In this document: positions 8,584-17,194 of the stretch, one piece after another | How positions within the stretch are numbered: position 1 is the stretch's first letter | Layout of the letters: every line of letters starts with the position of its first letter | Assembly: GCA_002722245.1 (NCBI GenBank) | Contig: PBLA01000026.1 | Coordinates: forward strand, 83,955-147,954 | Direction: 5' to 3' | Origin: Flavobacteriales bacterium | GTDB taxonomy: Bacteria > Bacteroidota > Bacteroidia > Flavobacteriales_C > GCA-002722245 | DNA: 64,000 nucleotides | Made by a program: the position numbers and the translations under genes | The notes under the pieces: generated by a model | What the model was told of the DNA's origin: nothing | The model's input: only the letters and a program-made list of their open reading frames with translations | Databases searched by the model: none

Positions 8584-9585
8584 ATGAGAAAAACTATTTT
8601 TTCAATTGCACTAATTTCTGCAGTTGCCCTAATGTCATGTGAAAAAGATGAAACCGAAAAAAACATCGATGAGCCAATAGAAAACTTTGAAAGCTTGGAA
8701 TCATTTTTTGAAAGTCAGGAAGTTGAGTCTGTTACAAAAACATTCAATGCAGAAGAAGGATTTGAATTCAAAACGGAAAAAGGAACAGTAGTTAAAATTC
8801 CCGCCAATGCATTTACAGACAAAAATGGTAAAATCGTATCGGGTGAGGTAGATTTTAAAATTAAAGAAGTATTCTCTACAAGTGATATCATTTTTTCCGA
8901 AATCTTCCCGATTTCCAATGGAAACCCATTAAATTCTGGTGGAGAATTTTTCACAGAAGCATTTCAAGGAGGTGCAGCTTTAGATCTTGCAGACGGAAAG
9001 GATATAGAGCTTGAAATTCCAGCACAAGCCGAAGATCCAAATATGGAACTATTCTTTGCAGGAGAAGAAGAATTTATGGATTCAGTTGATTGGGGAGATC
9101 CAATGGACACTGTTCTTGTTTGGGAGGATGAGCCAAATAACCAAGGTTGGGAGAATGAGCCCTGGGGAAATGGGTTTTACTCAGGTTTCACATTTCAGGA
9201 TGCAAGTGGAACATATTCTATTAATATCGATCAATTAGGTTGGGGGAATATAGATGCGTTTTTATGGGTAGACTATTTTGATATCACATTTACTTGTACA
9301 GGTTTAGAAGGATTAAATGAAAATAATTTAACCGTATATAGTATTTTCAAAGATCAAAATACAGTTTGGCCATGTGGTGAAGGTTGGGGTTCAATTAGTG
9401 ATAATGTCATCCATGAAACACATTTAGCAGATGTACCAATGAATGTTTTAGCTATTGCTGTAGTAGATGAGCAATTATATTATGGAATACTTGACGTAAC
9501 GCCTGAAGAAGGAATTGATTATGACATCGTTATGAAGACCACCACTTCCGAAAAATTAGAGGAATTGATTAACGACTTACCCTAA
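8584..9585 (+). CDS. lipoprotein with ZU5-like beta-sandwich
   Basis: A 333-residue lipoprotein started at ATG 8584 (MRKTIFSIALISAVALMSCEKDE, lipobox LMSC). Residues about 55-120 (GFEFKTEKGTVVKIPANAFTDKNGKIVSGEVDFKIKE) match the pattern G..V.iPanaF.d.nG..vsG.V.f.ikE of ZU5-like domains common in Bacteroidota lipoproteins, followed by GNPLNSGGEFFTEAFQGG. The middle is acidic and Trp-rich (WEDEPNNQGWENEPWGNGF) and the C-terminal part appears to be a second beta domain. It is probably surface-exposed with a structural or binding role; I see no enzyme motif. The longer frame from 8530 is rejected because it places residues before the signal peptide. Confidence 0.75.
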   Translation: MRKTIFSIALISAVALMSCEKDETEKNIDEPIENFESLESFFESQEVESVTKTFNAEEGFEFKTEKGTVVKIPANAFTDKNGKIVSGEVDFKIKEVFSTSDIIFSEIFPISNGNPLNSGGEFFTEAFQGGAALDLADGKDIELEIPAQAEDPNMELFFAGEEEFMDSVDWGDPMDTVLVWEDEPNNQGWENEPWGNGFYSGFTFQDASGTYSINIDQLGWGNIDAFLWVDYFDITFTCTGLEGLNENNLTVYSIFKDQNTVWPCGEGWGSISDNVIHETHLADVPMNVLAIAVVDEQLYYGILDVTPEEGIDYDIVMKTTTSEKLEELINDLP

Positions 9586-9607
9586 ATAATCTGAAGCATT
9601 TTAACAA

Positions 9608-9635
9608 AAAAGGAGCCAAGCGCTCCTTTTTTTGG
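9608..9635 (+). terminator. rho-independent terminator
   Basis: Six A, GGAGC, loop CAAGC, GCTCC, seven T, starting 23 bases after the stop at 9585. The A and T tracts extend the stem, so it may work in both directions. Confidence 0.88.
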
Positions 9636-9797
9636 TAGCTCAAAAGCTATACGGAATTATATTAAAAAATATTGGCCGAACAGTTATGCAAGAGGAATGA
9701 ACATCTTCATATAATTGGTATCTTAATAAAATCGGCAGTTCGTTTACCATGCAACCCAAACTATTATTTAGAGTCCTTCAATTACTAAAAAACTATT

Positions 9798-10454
9798 ATG
9801 ACACGGAAACAATCTTCTTCTTTTTCCTCAAGTAAAACTACGCTTATTGTAAGTGCATTATTTTTAGCTTTTTTTATTTTATCATGCAGCAAGGATTTAA
9901 GCAGAAATAAAAGAATAAGAGCAAATGGGAAAGCATACTTTAAAAAAAATCCAACAGTTGTTCCCAACATAAACTTTATCATTGAATATCGTGATTCAAT
10001 TGACTCCACAAATGGAATAATAATAACAAGATCAGGAGAAATAGTTGAATATAAATTTATTCATCCAATTTCAAATATTTTATCACCGGGTACCTATGAG
10101 GAAATAATAGAATATTTTGATGATGCTTATTTAAGTGATATGTACCAAACATCGAATTCATCTATTCTAAAAGCGGATTCTATCTCATTAACAATGATGG
10201 AGGATTACAGCGCAATAACTGATAGTATTACCTATTGCTATTCTGTGCCCTCAAATCACAGATGTAATCTTTACCAAATACAACATGCCGAAACAAATGA
10301 ATCGTGTTATCCCATACGGATTTTAGAGGGAAAGTATGAAAACAATTGGTACGTGCCAACAGCGCAACCAGCTGAAATATTAAGTCTTCTAAATTCTACA
10401 TTATCTGAAAGTGGTGGGTTGGATTTAATCTATTGGGAGCATTACGGATTTTAA
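9798..10454 (+). CDS. lipoprotein of unknown function
   Basis: A 218-residue protein. After a polar Ser-rich start (MTRKQSSSFSSSKTT) comes a hydrophobic segment ending in a lipobox (LAFFILSCSKD). The mature region has no motif I recognise; it contains two further cysteines (CYSV, HRCNLY) and ends in a Trp/Tyr-rich tail. The Ser-rich extension before the hydrophobic core is unusually long for a lipoprotein signal. It lies downstream of a 160-bp gap and upstream of repeat-rich DNA, so it may mark the start of the accessory region. Confidence 0.65.
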   Translation: MTRKQSSSFSSSKTTLIVSALFLAFFILSCSKDLSRNKRIRANGKAYFKKNPTVVPNINFIIEYRDSIDSTNGIIITRSGEIVEYKFIHPISNILSPGTYEEIIEYFDDAYLSDMYQTSNSSILKADSISLTMMEDYSAITDSITYCYSVPSNHRCNLYQIQHAETNESCYPIRILEGKYENNWYVPTAQPAEILSLLNSTLSESGGLDLIYWEHYGF

Positions 10455-10520
10455 TTATAAAAACTTCTAAACACAACTCGTGTTAATATATCTAGGAAAA
10501 AGGTTTGTGAACTTAACTGA

Positions 10521-10611
10521 AATTGAGAATGAACCCCCCATATTAGGTCATTTTGGTACTATTAAAATGAGAATAGCGTCAAAAATTCAAATTGAGTTGA
10601 GAATGGTATTG
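10521..10611 (+). repeat. IS-end-like repeat, copy A
   Basis: Three iterations of an (A)AATTGAGAATG-like unit (10521-10532, 10564-10574, 10590-10604) with shared spacer words CATTTT and CG..AAA. The same order recurs at 13357-13427 in the same orientation. Multiple subterminal repeats of this kind are typical of transposase-binding ends such as those of IS21-family elements, but no transposase is present. The 219-bp gap 10455-10673 holds this repeat and the gene relic that follows. Confidence 0.5.
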
Positions 10612-10656
10612 AATCCCGCCGATATCTATCGCTCTGTTCGTTACATTAAGGATTGA
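10612..10656 (+). pseudogene. 3' remnant of a Fibrobacter-type paralogous-domain gene
   Basis: The frame reads NPADIYRSVRYIKD then stop, which parallels the C-terminus of the intact gene downstream (YGFSVRCIKD then stop), including near-identical DNA around CATTAAGGATTGA. Only the last 14 codons survive; they directly abut repeat copy A, suggesting that an insertion or deletion ending at that repeat removed the rest of a paralog. Confidence 0.6.
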
Positions 10657-10673
10657 TTTAATACATTTGAAAA

Positions 10674-11384
10674 ATGAAAAAGATACTACTAGGAACATTA
10701 GCCCTCGTAATGATTGCAATCTCTGGATGTAAGAAAAAAGATAATAATGATGAATCTACTATAGGGGAGACGAAAACTTGTAATGAAATCGATTTTACCT
10801 GGAACGATGTGACCAATCCTACGACTGGTAAAACATGGATGGATCGGAACCTCGGAGCAAGCCGATTAGCAACGAGTTCCACAGATAGTTTGGCTTACGG
10901 CGATCTCTATCAGTGGGGGCGAGGATCCGATGGACATCAGTGTAGAGAATCAACTACTACTTCAACAAAAAGTTCTACTGATACGCCTGGACATGGAAAT
11001 TATATTATTACTAATGACGCTCCTGATCCAACAGATGACTGGAGAGAACCACAAAACGATAATTTATGGCAAGGAGTTGACGGAATCAATAACCCGTGTC
11101 CTAATGGATATAGGCTTCCAACGAAAACAGAATGGGAAGAGGAAATTGAATCCTGGACTAGTGAAAATTCAGATGGAGCTTACGGTTCTGTTTTAAAATT
11201 ACCCATAGCGGGATGGCGTATCCACAGCAATGGTTGGCTCTACAATGTAGGTACTCTCGGCTACTATTGGAGTAGTACGGCTAGTGGTACAAATGCAAGC
11301 CGCCTTTACTTCAATAGTAGCTCTGCCGGCATGTTCACCAGTACTCGAGCTTACGGTTTCTCTGTACGTTGCATTAAGGATTGA
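10674..11384 (+). CDS. lipoprotein with Fibrobacter succinogenes major paralogous domain
   Basis: A 236-residue lipoprotein: signal MKKILLGTLALVMIAISGC with a clean lipobox. The mature domain shows the hallmark motifs of this family: VTNPTTGKTWMDRNLGASR, YGDLYQWGRGSDGHQ, NNPCPNGYRLPTKTEWEEE, LPIAGWR, LGYYWSST and the terminal FSVRCIKD. These domains are usually found on the surface of Bacteroidota and Fibrobacterota in many paralogs and have a C-type-lectin-like/formylglycine-like fold; binding is suspected but the ligand is unknown. A decayed paralog tail lies 17 bases upstream. Confidence 0.88.
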   Translation: MKKILLGTLALVMIAISGCKKKDNNDESTIGETKTCNEIDFTWNDVTNPTTGKTWMDRNLGASRLATSSTDSLAYGDLYQWGRGSDGHQCRESTTTSTKSSTDTPGHGNYIITNDAPDPTDDWREPQNDNLWQGVDGINNPCPNGYRLPTKTEWEEEIESWTSENSDGAYGSVLKLPIAGWRIHSNGWLYNVGTLGYYWSSTASGTNASRLYFNSSSAGMFTSTRAYGFSVRCIKD

Positions 11385-11425
11385 AATTCAGCTATGATTT
11401 TAGATTATAGGGACCGTAGTAAAGG

Positions 11426-12043
11426 ATGTATAGTGTGAAAGCTATTAGGAATAATTCAGAGTTATCTTCCGAGCAAAAATTAGACAGGATAGCCGTTTTA
11501 ATGTCAGTTGGAGCGAAGGATATAATTGAGTTTTCTGAATCTCAAGCCGATAATATTAACGAAGGAAATACTGGGATTCAAGAAAAGAGATACTCAACCT
11601 CAGATCAAATTGCAGCAGATTTTCATCCAACTGCGGATAGCCCATTAAAAGATGATGTCAATAGTTTATATTACGCAAACAAAGGGAAATATACCTCTGG
11701 TGAAATTATAAAGCCTGGAATGAAAAATTATGATGAGACTAAGGCTGATTATATAAAACGAGGTATCCTAGATGAAAACTATCCTGATCAACCATTTAAC
11801 ATTGTTAAATTTCAAGCGAAAATAACAGGAACAGCTGTTAATGATCAAAATGAAATAAAAGTAAGAGGAATGTTCCTGTATAAATCAGGAAATGAAAACA
11901 TTACAAAAATGTTTAGAAAGGCTTCAAGAGCTTTAGGGAAGAGTCCTAAAGTTTATGAAGGAAAGGGAAAGAAAAGAATTGCGAAAAAGCTGAATAAAGA
12001 GGGGAAAACAATAACTAAACCAGCGCCGGAAAAGAAAAAATAG
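11426..12043 (+). CDS. cytosolic-type protein of unknown function, paired with next gene
   Basis: A 205-residue protein without a signal peptide, not recognised. ATG 11426 is preceded in frame by a stop 4 bases upstream, so it is not simply truncated. The N-terminal half is polar (SELSSEQKLDRIAVLMSVGAK) and the C-terminus is strongly basic (KGKKRIAKKLNKEGKTITKPAPEKKK). The order, a small basic-tailed protein followed with zero gap by an exported protein, is reminiscent of toxin-tip/immunity pairs as in the Rhs array of this window, but no Rhs core sequence is present. That is an inference only. Confidence 0.6.
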   Translation: MYSVKAIRNNSELSSEQKLDRIAVLMSVGAKDIIEFSESQADNINEGNTGIQEKRYSTSDQIAADFHPTADSPLKDDVNSLYYANKGKYTSGEIIKPGMKNYDETKADYIKRGILDENYPDQPFNIVKFQAKITGTAVNDQNEIKVRGMFLYKSGNENITKMFRKASRALGKSPKVYEGKGKKRIAKKLNKEGKTITKPAPEKKK

Positions 12044-12691
12044 ATGAAAACAATATATTCAATTTTACTATTATGTTTATTTGGGAAAGGATTCTCTCAA
12101 ACGTCAGAAGTTTTAAATTTTAGATTCGATAGTTTGGAGTATAATATTACAGTTGAGGATTCTATAGTATCTGGGAAATACACTGTGTTCTTAAACGATA
12201 AACTTTTTCTTACTGGACGAATTCAAGGATTTGAAGGATCCAAGGTTGTTAAAGACCTTTTTACGAAATCAATTAATGAAAACACTTTAGATTCAATAAT
12301 TACAAACTCTGTAAAAGATTCTATTAGTGGATACTACAACAAAGAAGGCTGTTTTTTTTACAGAGGAATGAATAAATTATCTAAATCTGGAGGTAAAACT
12401 TCATTTATTGCCAATGATACTCTTTTTGTAAAATATCCAAATGGCAATTTAAAATCAATCATATACGATTCAGAAGTAAATGGAGTAAAATTTAACTTTA
12501 CCAAATCTTTTCAGGAAAATGGTTTGTTTACAGGGTTATACATGCGACTAGAAGATGGTGACGATGATTCTTTACATTTTATTAATTTAAAGTGGGATAA
12601 GTCTGGTAATATTGAATTTTTAAAGCTTTCTAACTCTACAAATTTGGACAATGATTGTCAGTATGAAAAATCTTTTCATTTTAAGAAATAA
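12044..12691 (+). CDS. secreted protein with MORN-like segment
   Basis: A 215-residue protein with a signal peptide (MKTIYSILLLCLFGKGFSQ). The ATG directly follows the stop of the preceding gene. The middle contains one MORN-like unit (KYPNGNLKSIIYDSEVNGVKFNFTKSFQENG). The exported, MORN-bearing layout resembles the candidate immunity gene at 57168-57659. Function not established; an immunity-type role is possible. Confidence 0.6.
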   Translation: MKTIYSILLLCLFGKGFSQTSEVLNFRFDSLEYNITVEDSIVSGKYTVFLNDKLFLTGRIQGFEGSKVVKDLFTKSINENTLDSIITNSVKDSISGYYNKEGCFFYRGMNKLSKSGGKTSFIANDTLFVKYPNGNLKSIIYDSEVNGVKFNFTKSFQENGLFTGLYMRLEDGDDDSLHFINLKWDKSGNIEFLKLSNSTNLDNDCQYEKSFHFKK

Positions 12692-12936
12692 CAAGTGAAT
12701 TTTCATATTCTTTATGTTGCTAAAGTTTTGATCCTTTTGAAGTAACCAATTTAACAATACTAGTTATAGATAGAACAATTAAAGAATTCTATAAGCTACT
12801 AAAATCACTCAACCTAAAGGAACTGTCTAATTTGAATAAAAACCTCTTAAATAGCTTTAAAATATGTTTTAAACCCTATAGTAAAGGTTTAAGTTCGTCT
12901 TTTCAACTTATCGCAACAAACCTTTCCTTGTTCCCA

Positions 12937-12962
12937 GTAGTTATAAACTACAGGGGACGGGG
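12937..12962 (+). repeat. REP-like hairpin with AGGGGACGGGGA tail
   Basis: GTAGTTATAAACTAC forms a hairpin and is followed by AGGGGACGGGG. The same hairpin-plus-tail design, with other outer base pairs, occurs in the duplicated elements at 51558 and 62140, so this is a third, shorter family member on the same strand. Confidence 0.65.
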
Positions 12963-13164
12963 AAGAATAAACTTCTATATTAAATTTGTCTATCCATACT
13001 TACTCTTTTAATAAGACTGAGTCATCATTCTCAATTTTAGTTAACGTTCACAATAGTTAAATGTATATTCTTGAAGGACATTCATAAAAACTTTATTTAA
13101 CATAATATTAATTATAAGCAAGGAGCAGGTGAATATAAATAATACAAAGGTTTGGGAAATTTGT

Positions 13165-13192
13165 ATGTAATGGTTAATTTAAATCTGGAATA
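13165..13192 (+). repeat. 28-bp inverted repeat, left arm
   Basis: A perfect 28-bp inverted repeat pairs 13165-13192 (begins ATGTAATGGTTAATTTAAAT) with 13443-13470. Together they bound a 304-306 bp segment of MITE size. No clear target-site duplication flanks it. Confidence 0.75.
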
Positions 13193-13356
13193 TCACATCA
13201 TGTTAAATTCGGAAAGAAAAAAACAAGATTATATAATAAAGCGCTGTAAAACAACATCTTATTTGTTTTTTTATGTACTTAAAACCTTGCGTTTTATAAA
13301 TTAATTTGTACCGAAATATGCTATACCTAAAACAAAATATGAATCTTTTGTACCGA

Positions 13357-13427
13357 AATTGAGAATGAAATGTGAATGACATTTTAAAATGAGAATGTCG
13401 CAAAGGGTTAAATTGAGAATTATATTG
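13357..13427 (+). repeat. IS-end-like repeat, copy B
   Basis: Same succession as copy A at 10521: AATTGAGAATGAA, then CATTTTAAAATGAGAAT, CG, AAA, AAATTGAGAAT and TATTG. It is shorter by about 20 bases in the first spacer and lies inside the inverted-repeat-bounded segment. Confidence 0.5.
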
Positions 13428-13436
13428 TCAGACTTA

Positions 13437-13460
13437 TTAACTTATTCCAGATTTAAATTA
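13437..13460 (+). repeat. 24-bp direct repeat, left copy (island boundary candidate)
   Basis: TTAACTTATTCC followed by AGATTTAAATTA recurs at 20789-20812 with two A/G differences. The pair brackets exactly the sacsin-like ATPase, the helicase and one small gene. Confidence 0.5.
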
Positions 13461-13470
13461 ACCATTACAT
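13443..13470 (-). repeat. 28-bp inverted repeat, right arm
   Basis: Exact reverse complement of 13165-13192. Its last base is the first base of the stop codon complement of the sacsin-like gene, so that gene ends at the edge of the element. It also overlaps the 24-bp direct repeat shared with 20789. Confidence 0.75.
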
Positions 13471-16400
13471 TATTCAATATTTATGATTTCTACCATATTT
13501 TTCCCCATCTCGAAGATATACCCCTCCGGTTTACCTCTAATTTTTCTACCAAAAGGAGATGAAGCAGATATTAAGTTATTTCCATATTTGTCTGTTATAT
13601 TTTGAGCTGTTGAAACTATCTTTAGTTTAAAAGGGTTATTTGAGTTGCTATATTTAACTGTAACAATATTTCCAATTTCAACTACTATTTTTGATTCAAT
13701 CTCAGGTGACTCTTTTTCAACCACAATTGAGTTTTCTTTTTTCTCGATTTGTTCCTCACAGTCCTCATCTTCAATATTCTCACTCAAAGTCAACACATTG
13801 TGAAAGTGAATGAAATGTTCCTCGGTAAAGAAAATATGTTCATAAGTATTCAACTTTCTAATCGGGAGTTTATACATATCCATCTCAATAAAATCAAAAT
13901 CTTTTGGAACTTCTTCACTTTCTAAAATCAAATCGAATTGCTGTGCAAATTCAGAATAATTAGTATTTTCTATTTCTTGAATGCTGTCTAAAAATTTCGC
14001 TTCAAAATCTCCGTGTTTAAGTATGGAATGACAGCGAGAGCATAAACTTAATGATGTTCCTGCTTCAATGATGTTTGATTCTTGTTTACTTATTTTTTCG
14101 CTTAGCCAATCAAAAATCTCAAAATGATTTCCTTTACCACCTGATTGAGAAAAGGTAAATCCACAGATTTGGCAATGACCTTGATATTGTTTCTTTAAGA
14201 ATTCACGAGTTTCAGGTTTGCCAATTTTTACCTTTTTTGAATAGTCGTACGACGGTTTTTTTTTCTCTGAGCGTGTTATATTTTTATAGAGTTGTTGTTG
14301 TGCTCTTTCCCTGTAGTCTTCTGTGTCTAAAACGATGGATGGGCTTAGTGAATAATTATTCGTGTCAATATTTCGATTGTGATTTTCAATACTTCTCTTC
14401 AGGTTTAAATCCTCTTGCTTCTTTCTTAATATTTCTTTTTTAAGGGTATTTGCCATTTCTTCCTCTGTGAGTGTGTTGTCTTGCAGTACTTCTGCAAGGG
14501 ACTCATTTAGACCTATAGATTCTAATTTTTTCTTCTTTGCTTGCTTTTCTAAGCTTTTTTTCGTGTTTAAGCCTAGATCAATTTTATCCAACCAACCATT
14601 TGTATTGTTGATTTTAAAATCAGAATGCAAATCTTCATAGGACATTTCTTCAGGTTTAAAAAAACAACCTTCCTTATTTGGTATCCAAGAGTATTTCTTT
14701 AATTCTAAAATAACATCAGAGTCACACTTTCTTATTGGTGCACTGTTATTAGGACTGTATGTAGCCACAAAATAATCTTTACTAGTAGGGATATTACTTA
14801 GTTCTCTCCACAGGATAAGACTTGATTCAATTTGTGGAGATTCCAATGCTTCCATTCTAGGGAGTTTAAAGTCTGACTCGGTTTTGTAAAGTGTTTCTTT
14901 AGAGTAGTTATTTCTCAAAGTCTCTTTCTTTTTCTCATCAAGATGTGACATTTGTATTATTGGCAGCTTAGTTAAACAACCAATTGCCACCAAAAACTCT
15001 CCTAGCAAATCAGTATCAATACTGTATTTTTCATCTTCATATAATTTATGCAGAGGTTTGTAATCGTCCATTCCCAACTGGACTAATGACGTGTTTTTGT
15101 ATGGGGTATCAATTAAAATGTGCTTAGCTGGTTTTAACTTATTGTCGGAACTAATGAGAAAAGAGAAATTATCAAAAATTGCTTTTTCAAAATGCTTTTT
15201 CTCCTTTTTAAAATATTCTAGAAAATGTTTAATGTCTCCTATGTTCTCTTCTGTTTCAAACTCTTTTTTGTGACGGTATTTTTCAAGAATATGTTTTACC
15301 TCGTCTTCGAGCTCAATCTTTTTAACTCCAACTTTATGCTTAAGAAATTCCTTTGATTTAGATAGCTCACCTTTTTTCTGTAACTCATTATCATAAACAG
15401 CATCATGTACAATATAGCTTTTTATGTCTTTAATATTTGTTTTTGAAGGGAAATAAGAATTAGTTTTTGAAAAATTAAACATCCCATTCCGAAACTTTAC
15501 AAACACCTTTAATGGTTCGTAATAATCGTCATAATCCTGATGTTCTTCATAGAAATCTTTTGGATTTAGGGTATCATTTAGAAATTCATAAAACGATTTG
15601 AGCCAATCATTATCCTTATCAGACAAAAATTCAGTTAAAACAATGTGACTGAAATTTGCTCTGATAATATCTTTAATCTCATCACTCTGATACGAGTAGT
15701 ATGAATGAAAGTTATTGTCATTCTCTATGAACAAAAACAATCTGATTGCAATATTTTTATTGGTCATACCTGAACTTAATGTGTGTCCAATCTTTGCCGA
15801 TAATTCTCTATTTCGCCAGCTATTTTCCGCTTTCCATTCATTCAATTCTTTGTTTAAATCATATGGATGTTCAATAAAATTTTTAGCGAAACTTACAATG
15901 TTTTTCTTGAAATCATTTTCACTATAGGTGTTAAGCTCTAATGACTTTAGGAAAGTATTAACTCTTCCGCTTGCATTTCTTTGGAATGGTCTTGTCGTCC
16001 AAAAACAATCATTATTTATTTTTCCTTTTAAAAGTGTTTTGAGGTCAGAGGTTGAGACGATAGATTTTAATCGATTTGTAGATTGCCAACAATCTTTTGC
16101 AGGATGATATTCATCATTTAAGCACAGGAGAAAGGGTTCTGTATTGAATAAGTCAATAATTTTTGTCTGAATAGGTTTATAAAAATCACTGAGATTATCA
16201 TCATCTATAGGTAAACAACCAATAAAATTATCATCTAAGAAACCGTTGTTTTTTATCCATTCAGTTGCTTCACACAACAAATCAGCAATTAGCTCAATTA
16301 ATTCATTATTTTCATCTCGATTGGTAATACTATCTCTAGCAACTGTTGATGCAAACGGAGCGTGTATATGAAACTTTAAATTACTGGTTTCTTTTTCGGC

Positions 16401-17192
16401 TGGAAAGAATATTGAAACTTTAGCTTCATTATCAATAGTAATATTACCTTTTTTAGTCAATCTAAATGCAATCGAAACATAAAGTTTATCTTCTTTGGGC
16501 AAGTGTTTATTGAAAACAAGAAACTTAGTTTCTTTATTCAACCTTGTATTTCTGATTTTTGTTACTTTACTACCTCTATCAGTATGTTTGTTAATTTTAT
16601 ATGACTCATCCGAAATCTTTATTTCAATTTCTGAAATAGAGTTGAGAAACAACAACGTTGTTCTGTTAATATTGCTTAAACTATCATTTACCTCTTTATA
16701 GGCTTTATCTCTTGGTTTATTATTGTTATTGAAGGGAAAAACAAATACTGTTTCAGAATCATCTTTTTTTATTGCAGGGATTTCTTGAGGTATATACAGA
16801 TTCCTTATTTCGAAATTATACTCGCCCGAATAAACCTTGGGCAATTCAGTATAAGCAAATACGGCTTTAAAACCAACACCAAATTTACCTATCGTGTTTA
16901 CGTCATCTTTTTTTGTTCCTACCCCGATATTTGTTATCGCAACAATATCATCCTCAATAAATAGCCTACTACCATTATGAATAAAAGTAAGTTTATCTTC
17001 TTCTAAAACGAATTTGACATTTGTTGCGTTGGTGTCCTCTGCATTTTGAAGAAGTTCATAAATAAAATGTGCATTATCTGGATAAAGTTCTGTGAGAAGA
17101 TTCCTTAATCCTTGTTCTGCATTTTTTTTACGTAATGCCCTTAATAGTTCCTCTCCATCAGTCTTTAATCTTTCTAAGATATTTTTACTCAT
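13470..17192 (-). CDS. sacsin-type GHKL ATPase with C-terminal Cys/His zinc module
   Basis: A 1240-residue protein. The N-terminus is a sacsin-like (HATPase_c) domain: N-box YELLQNAEDTNAT (Glu47, Asn50), G1 region DKLTFIHNGSRLF and the glycine box GKFGVGFK (102-109). A long helical middle follows (HILEKYRHKKEFETEENIG, a Lys/Glu-rich coiled coil around 860-950). Near residues 1005-1055 lie CQICGFTF and CSRCHSILKHGD, two CxxC pairs with histidines, the pattern of an HNH-like or treble-clef zinc module as in McrA-type nucleases. The partner helicase gene lies 2 bases upstream. GHKL ATPases with nuclease-like ends coupled to helicases are a recurring defence theme, so a DNA-processing antiphage role is inferred, not shown. 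I do not recognise a named system with this pair. Confidence 0.8.
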   Translation of the reverse strand: MSKNILERLKTDGEELLRALRKKNAEQGLRNLLTELYPDNAHFIYELLQNAEDTNATNVKFVLEEDKLTFIHNGSRLFIEDDIVAITNIGVGTKKDDVNTIGKFGVGFKAVFAYTELPKVYSGEYNFEIRNLYIPQEIPAIKKDDSETVFVFPFNNNNKPRDKAYKEVNDSLSNINRTTLLFLNSISEIEIKISDESYKINKHTDRGSKVTKIRNTRLNKETKFLVFNKHLPKEDKLYVSIAFRLTKKGNITIDNEAKVSIFFPAEKETSNLKFHIHAPFASTVARDSITNRDENNELIELIADLLCEATEWIKNNGFLDDNFIGCLPIDDDNLSDFYKPIQTKIIDLFNTEPFLLCLNDEYHPAKDCWQSTNRLKSIVSTSDLKTLLKGKINNDCFWTTRPFQRNASGRVNTFLKSLELNTYSENDFKKNIVSFAKNFIEHPYDLNKELNEWKAENSWRNRELSAKIGHTLSSGMTNKNIAIRLFLFIENDNNFHSYYSYQSDEIKDIIRANFSHIVLTEFLSDKDNDWLKSFYEFLNDTLNPKDFYEEHQDYDDYYEPLKVFVKFRNGMFNFSKTNSYFPSKTNIKDIKSYIVHDAVYDNELQKKGELSKSKEFLKHKVGVKKIELEDEVKHILEKYRHKKEFETEENIGDIKHFLEYFKKEKKHFEKAIFDNFSFLISSDNKLKPAKHILIDTPYKNTSLVQLGMDDYKPLHKLYEDEKYSIDTDLLGEFLVAIGCLTKLPIIQMSHLDEKKKETLRNNYSKETLYKTESDFKLPRMEALESPQIESSLILWRELSNIPTSKDYFVATYSPNNSAPIRKCDSDVILELKKYSWIPNKEGCFFKPEEMSYEDLHSDFKINNTNGWLDKIDLGLNTKKSLEKQAKKKKLESIGLNESLAEVLQDNTLTEEEMANTLKKEILRKKQEDLNLKRSIENHNRNIDTNNYSLSPSIVLDTEDYRERAQQQLYKNITRSEKKKPSYDYSKKVKIGKPETREFLKKQYQGHCQICGFTFSQSGGKGNHFEIFDWLSEKISKQESNIIEAGTSLSLCSRCHSILKHGDFEAKFLDSIQEIENTNYSEFAQQFDLILESEEVPKDFDFIEMDMYKLPIRKLNTYEHIFFTEEHFIHFHNVLTLSENIEDEDCEEQIEKKENSIVVEKESPEIESKIVVEIGNIVTVKYSNSNNPFKLKIVSTAQNITDKYGNNLISASSPFGRKIRGKPEGYIFEMGKNMVEIINIE

Positions 17193-17194
17193 AA

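Larger units (their letters stand above)
12692..13469. other. 778-bp non-coding stretch with mobile-element scars
   Basis: No convincing gene. It contains a REP-like hairpin (12937-12951), a 304-bp segment bounded by 28-bp inverted repeats (13165-13470) and IS-end-like repeat copy B (13357-13427). Confidence 0.7.

Noticed and set aside
13203..13403. 66-residue minus-strand ORF in the inverted-repeat segment
   Set aside because: It overlaps the IS-end-like repeat, has extreme Phe/Tyr/Arg content from AT-rich DNA and no recognisable start context.
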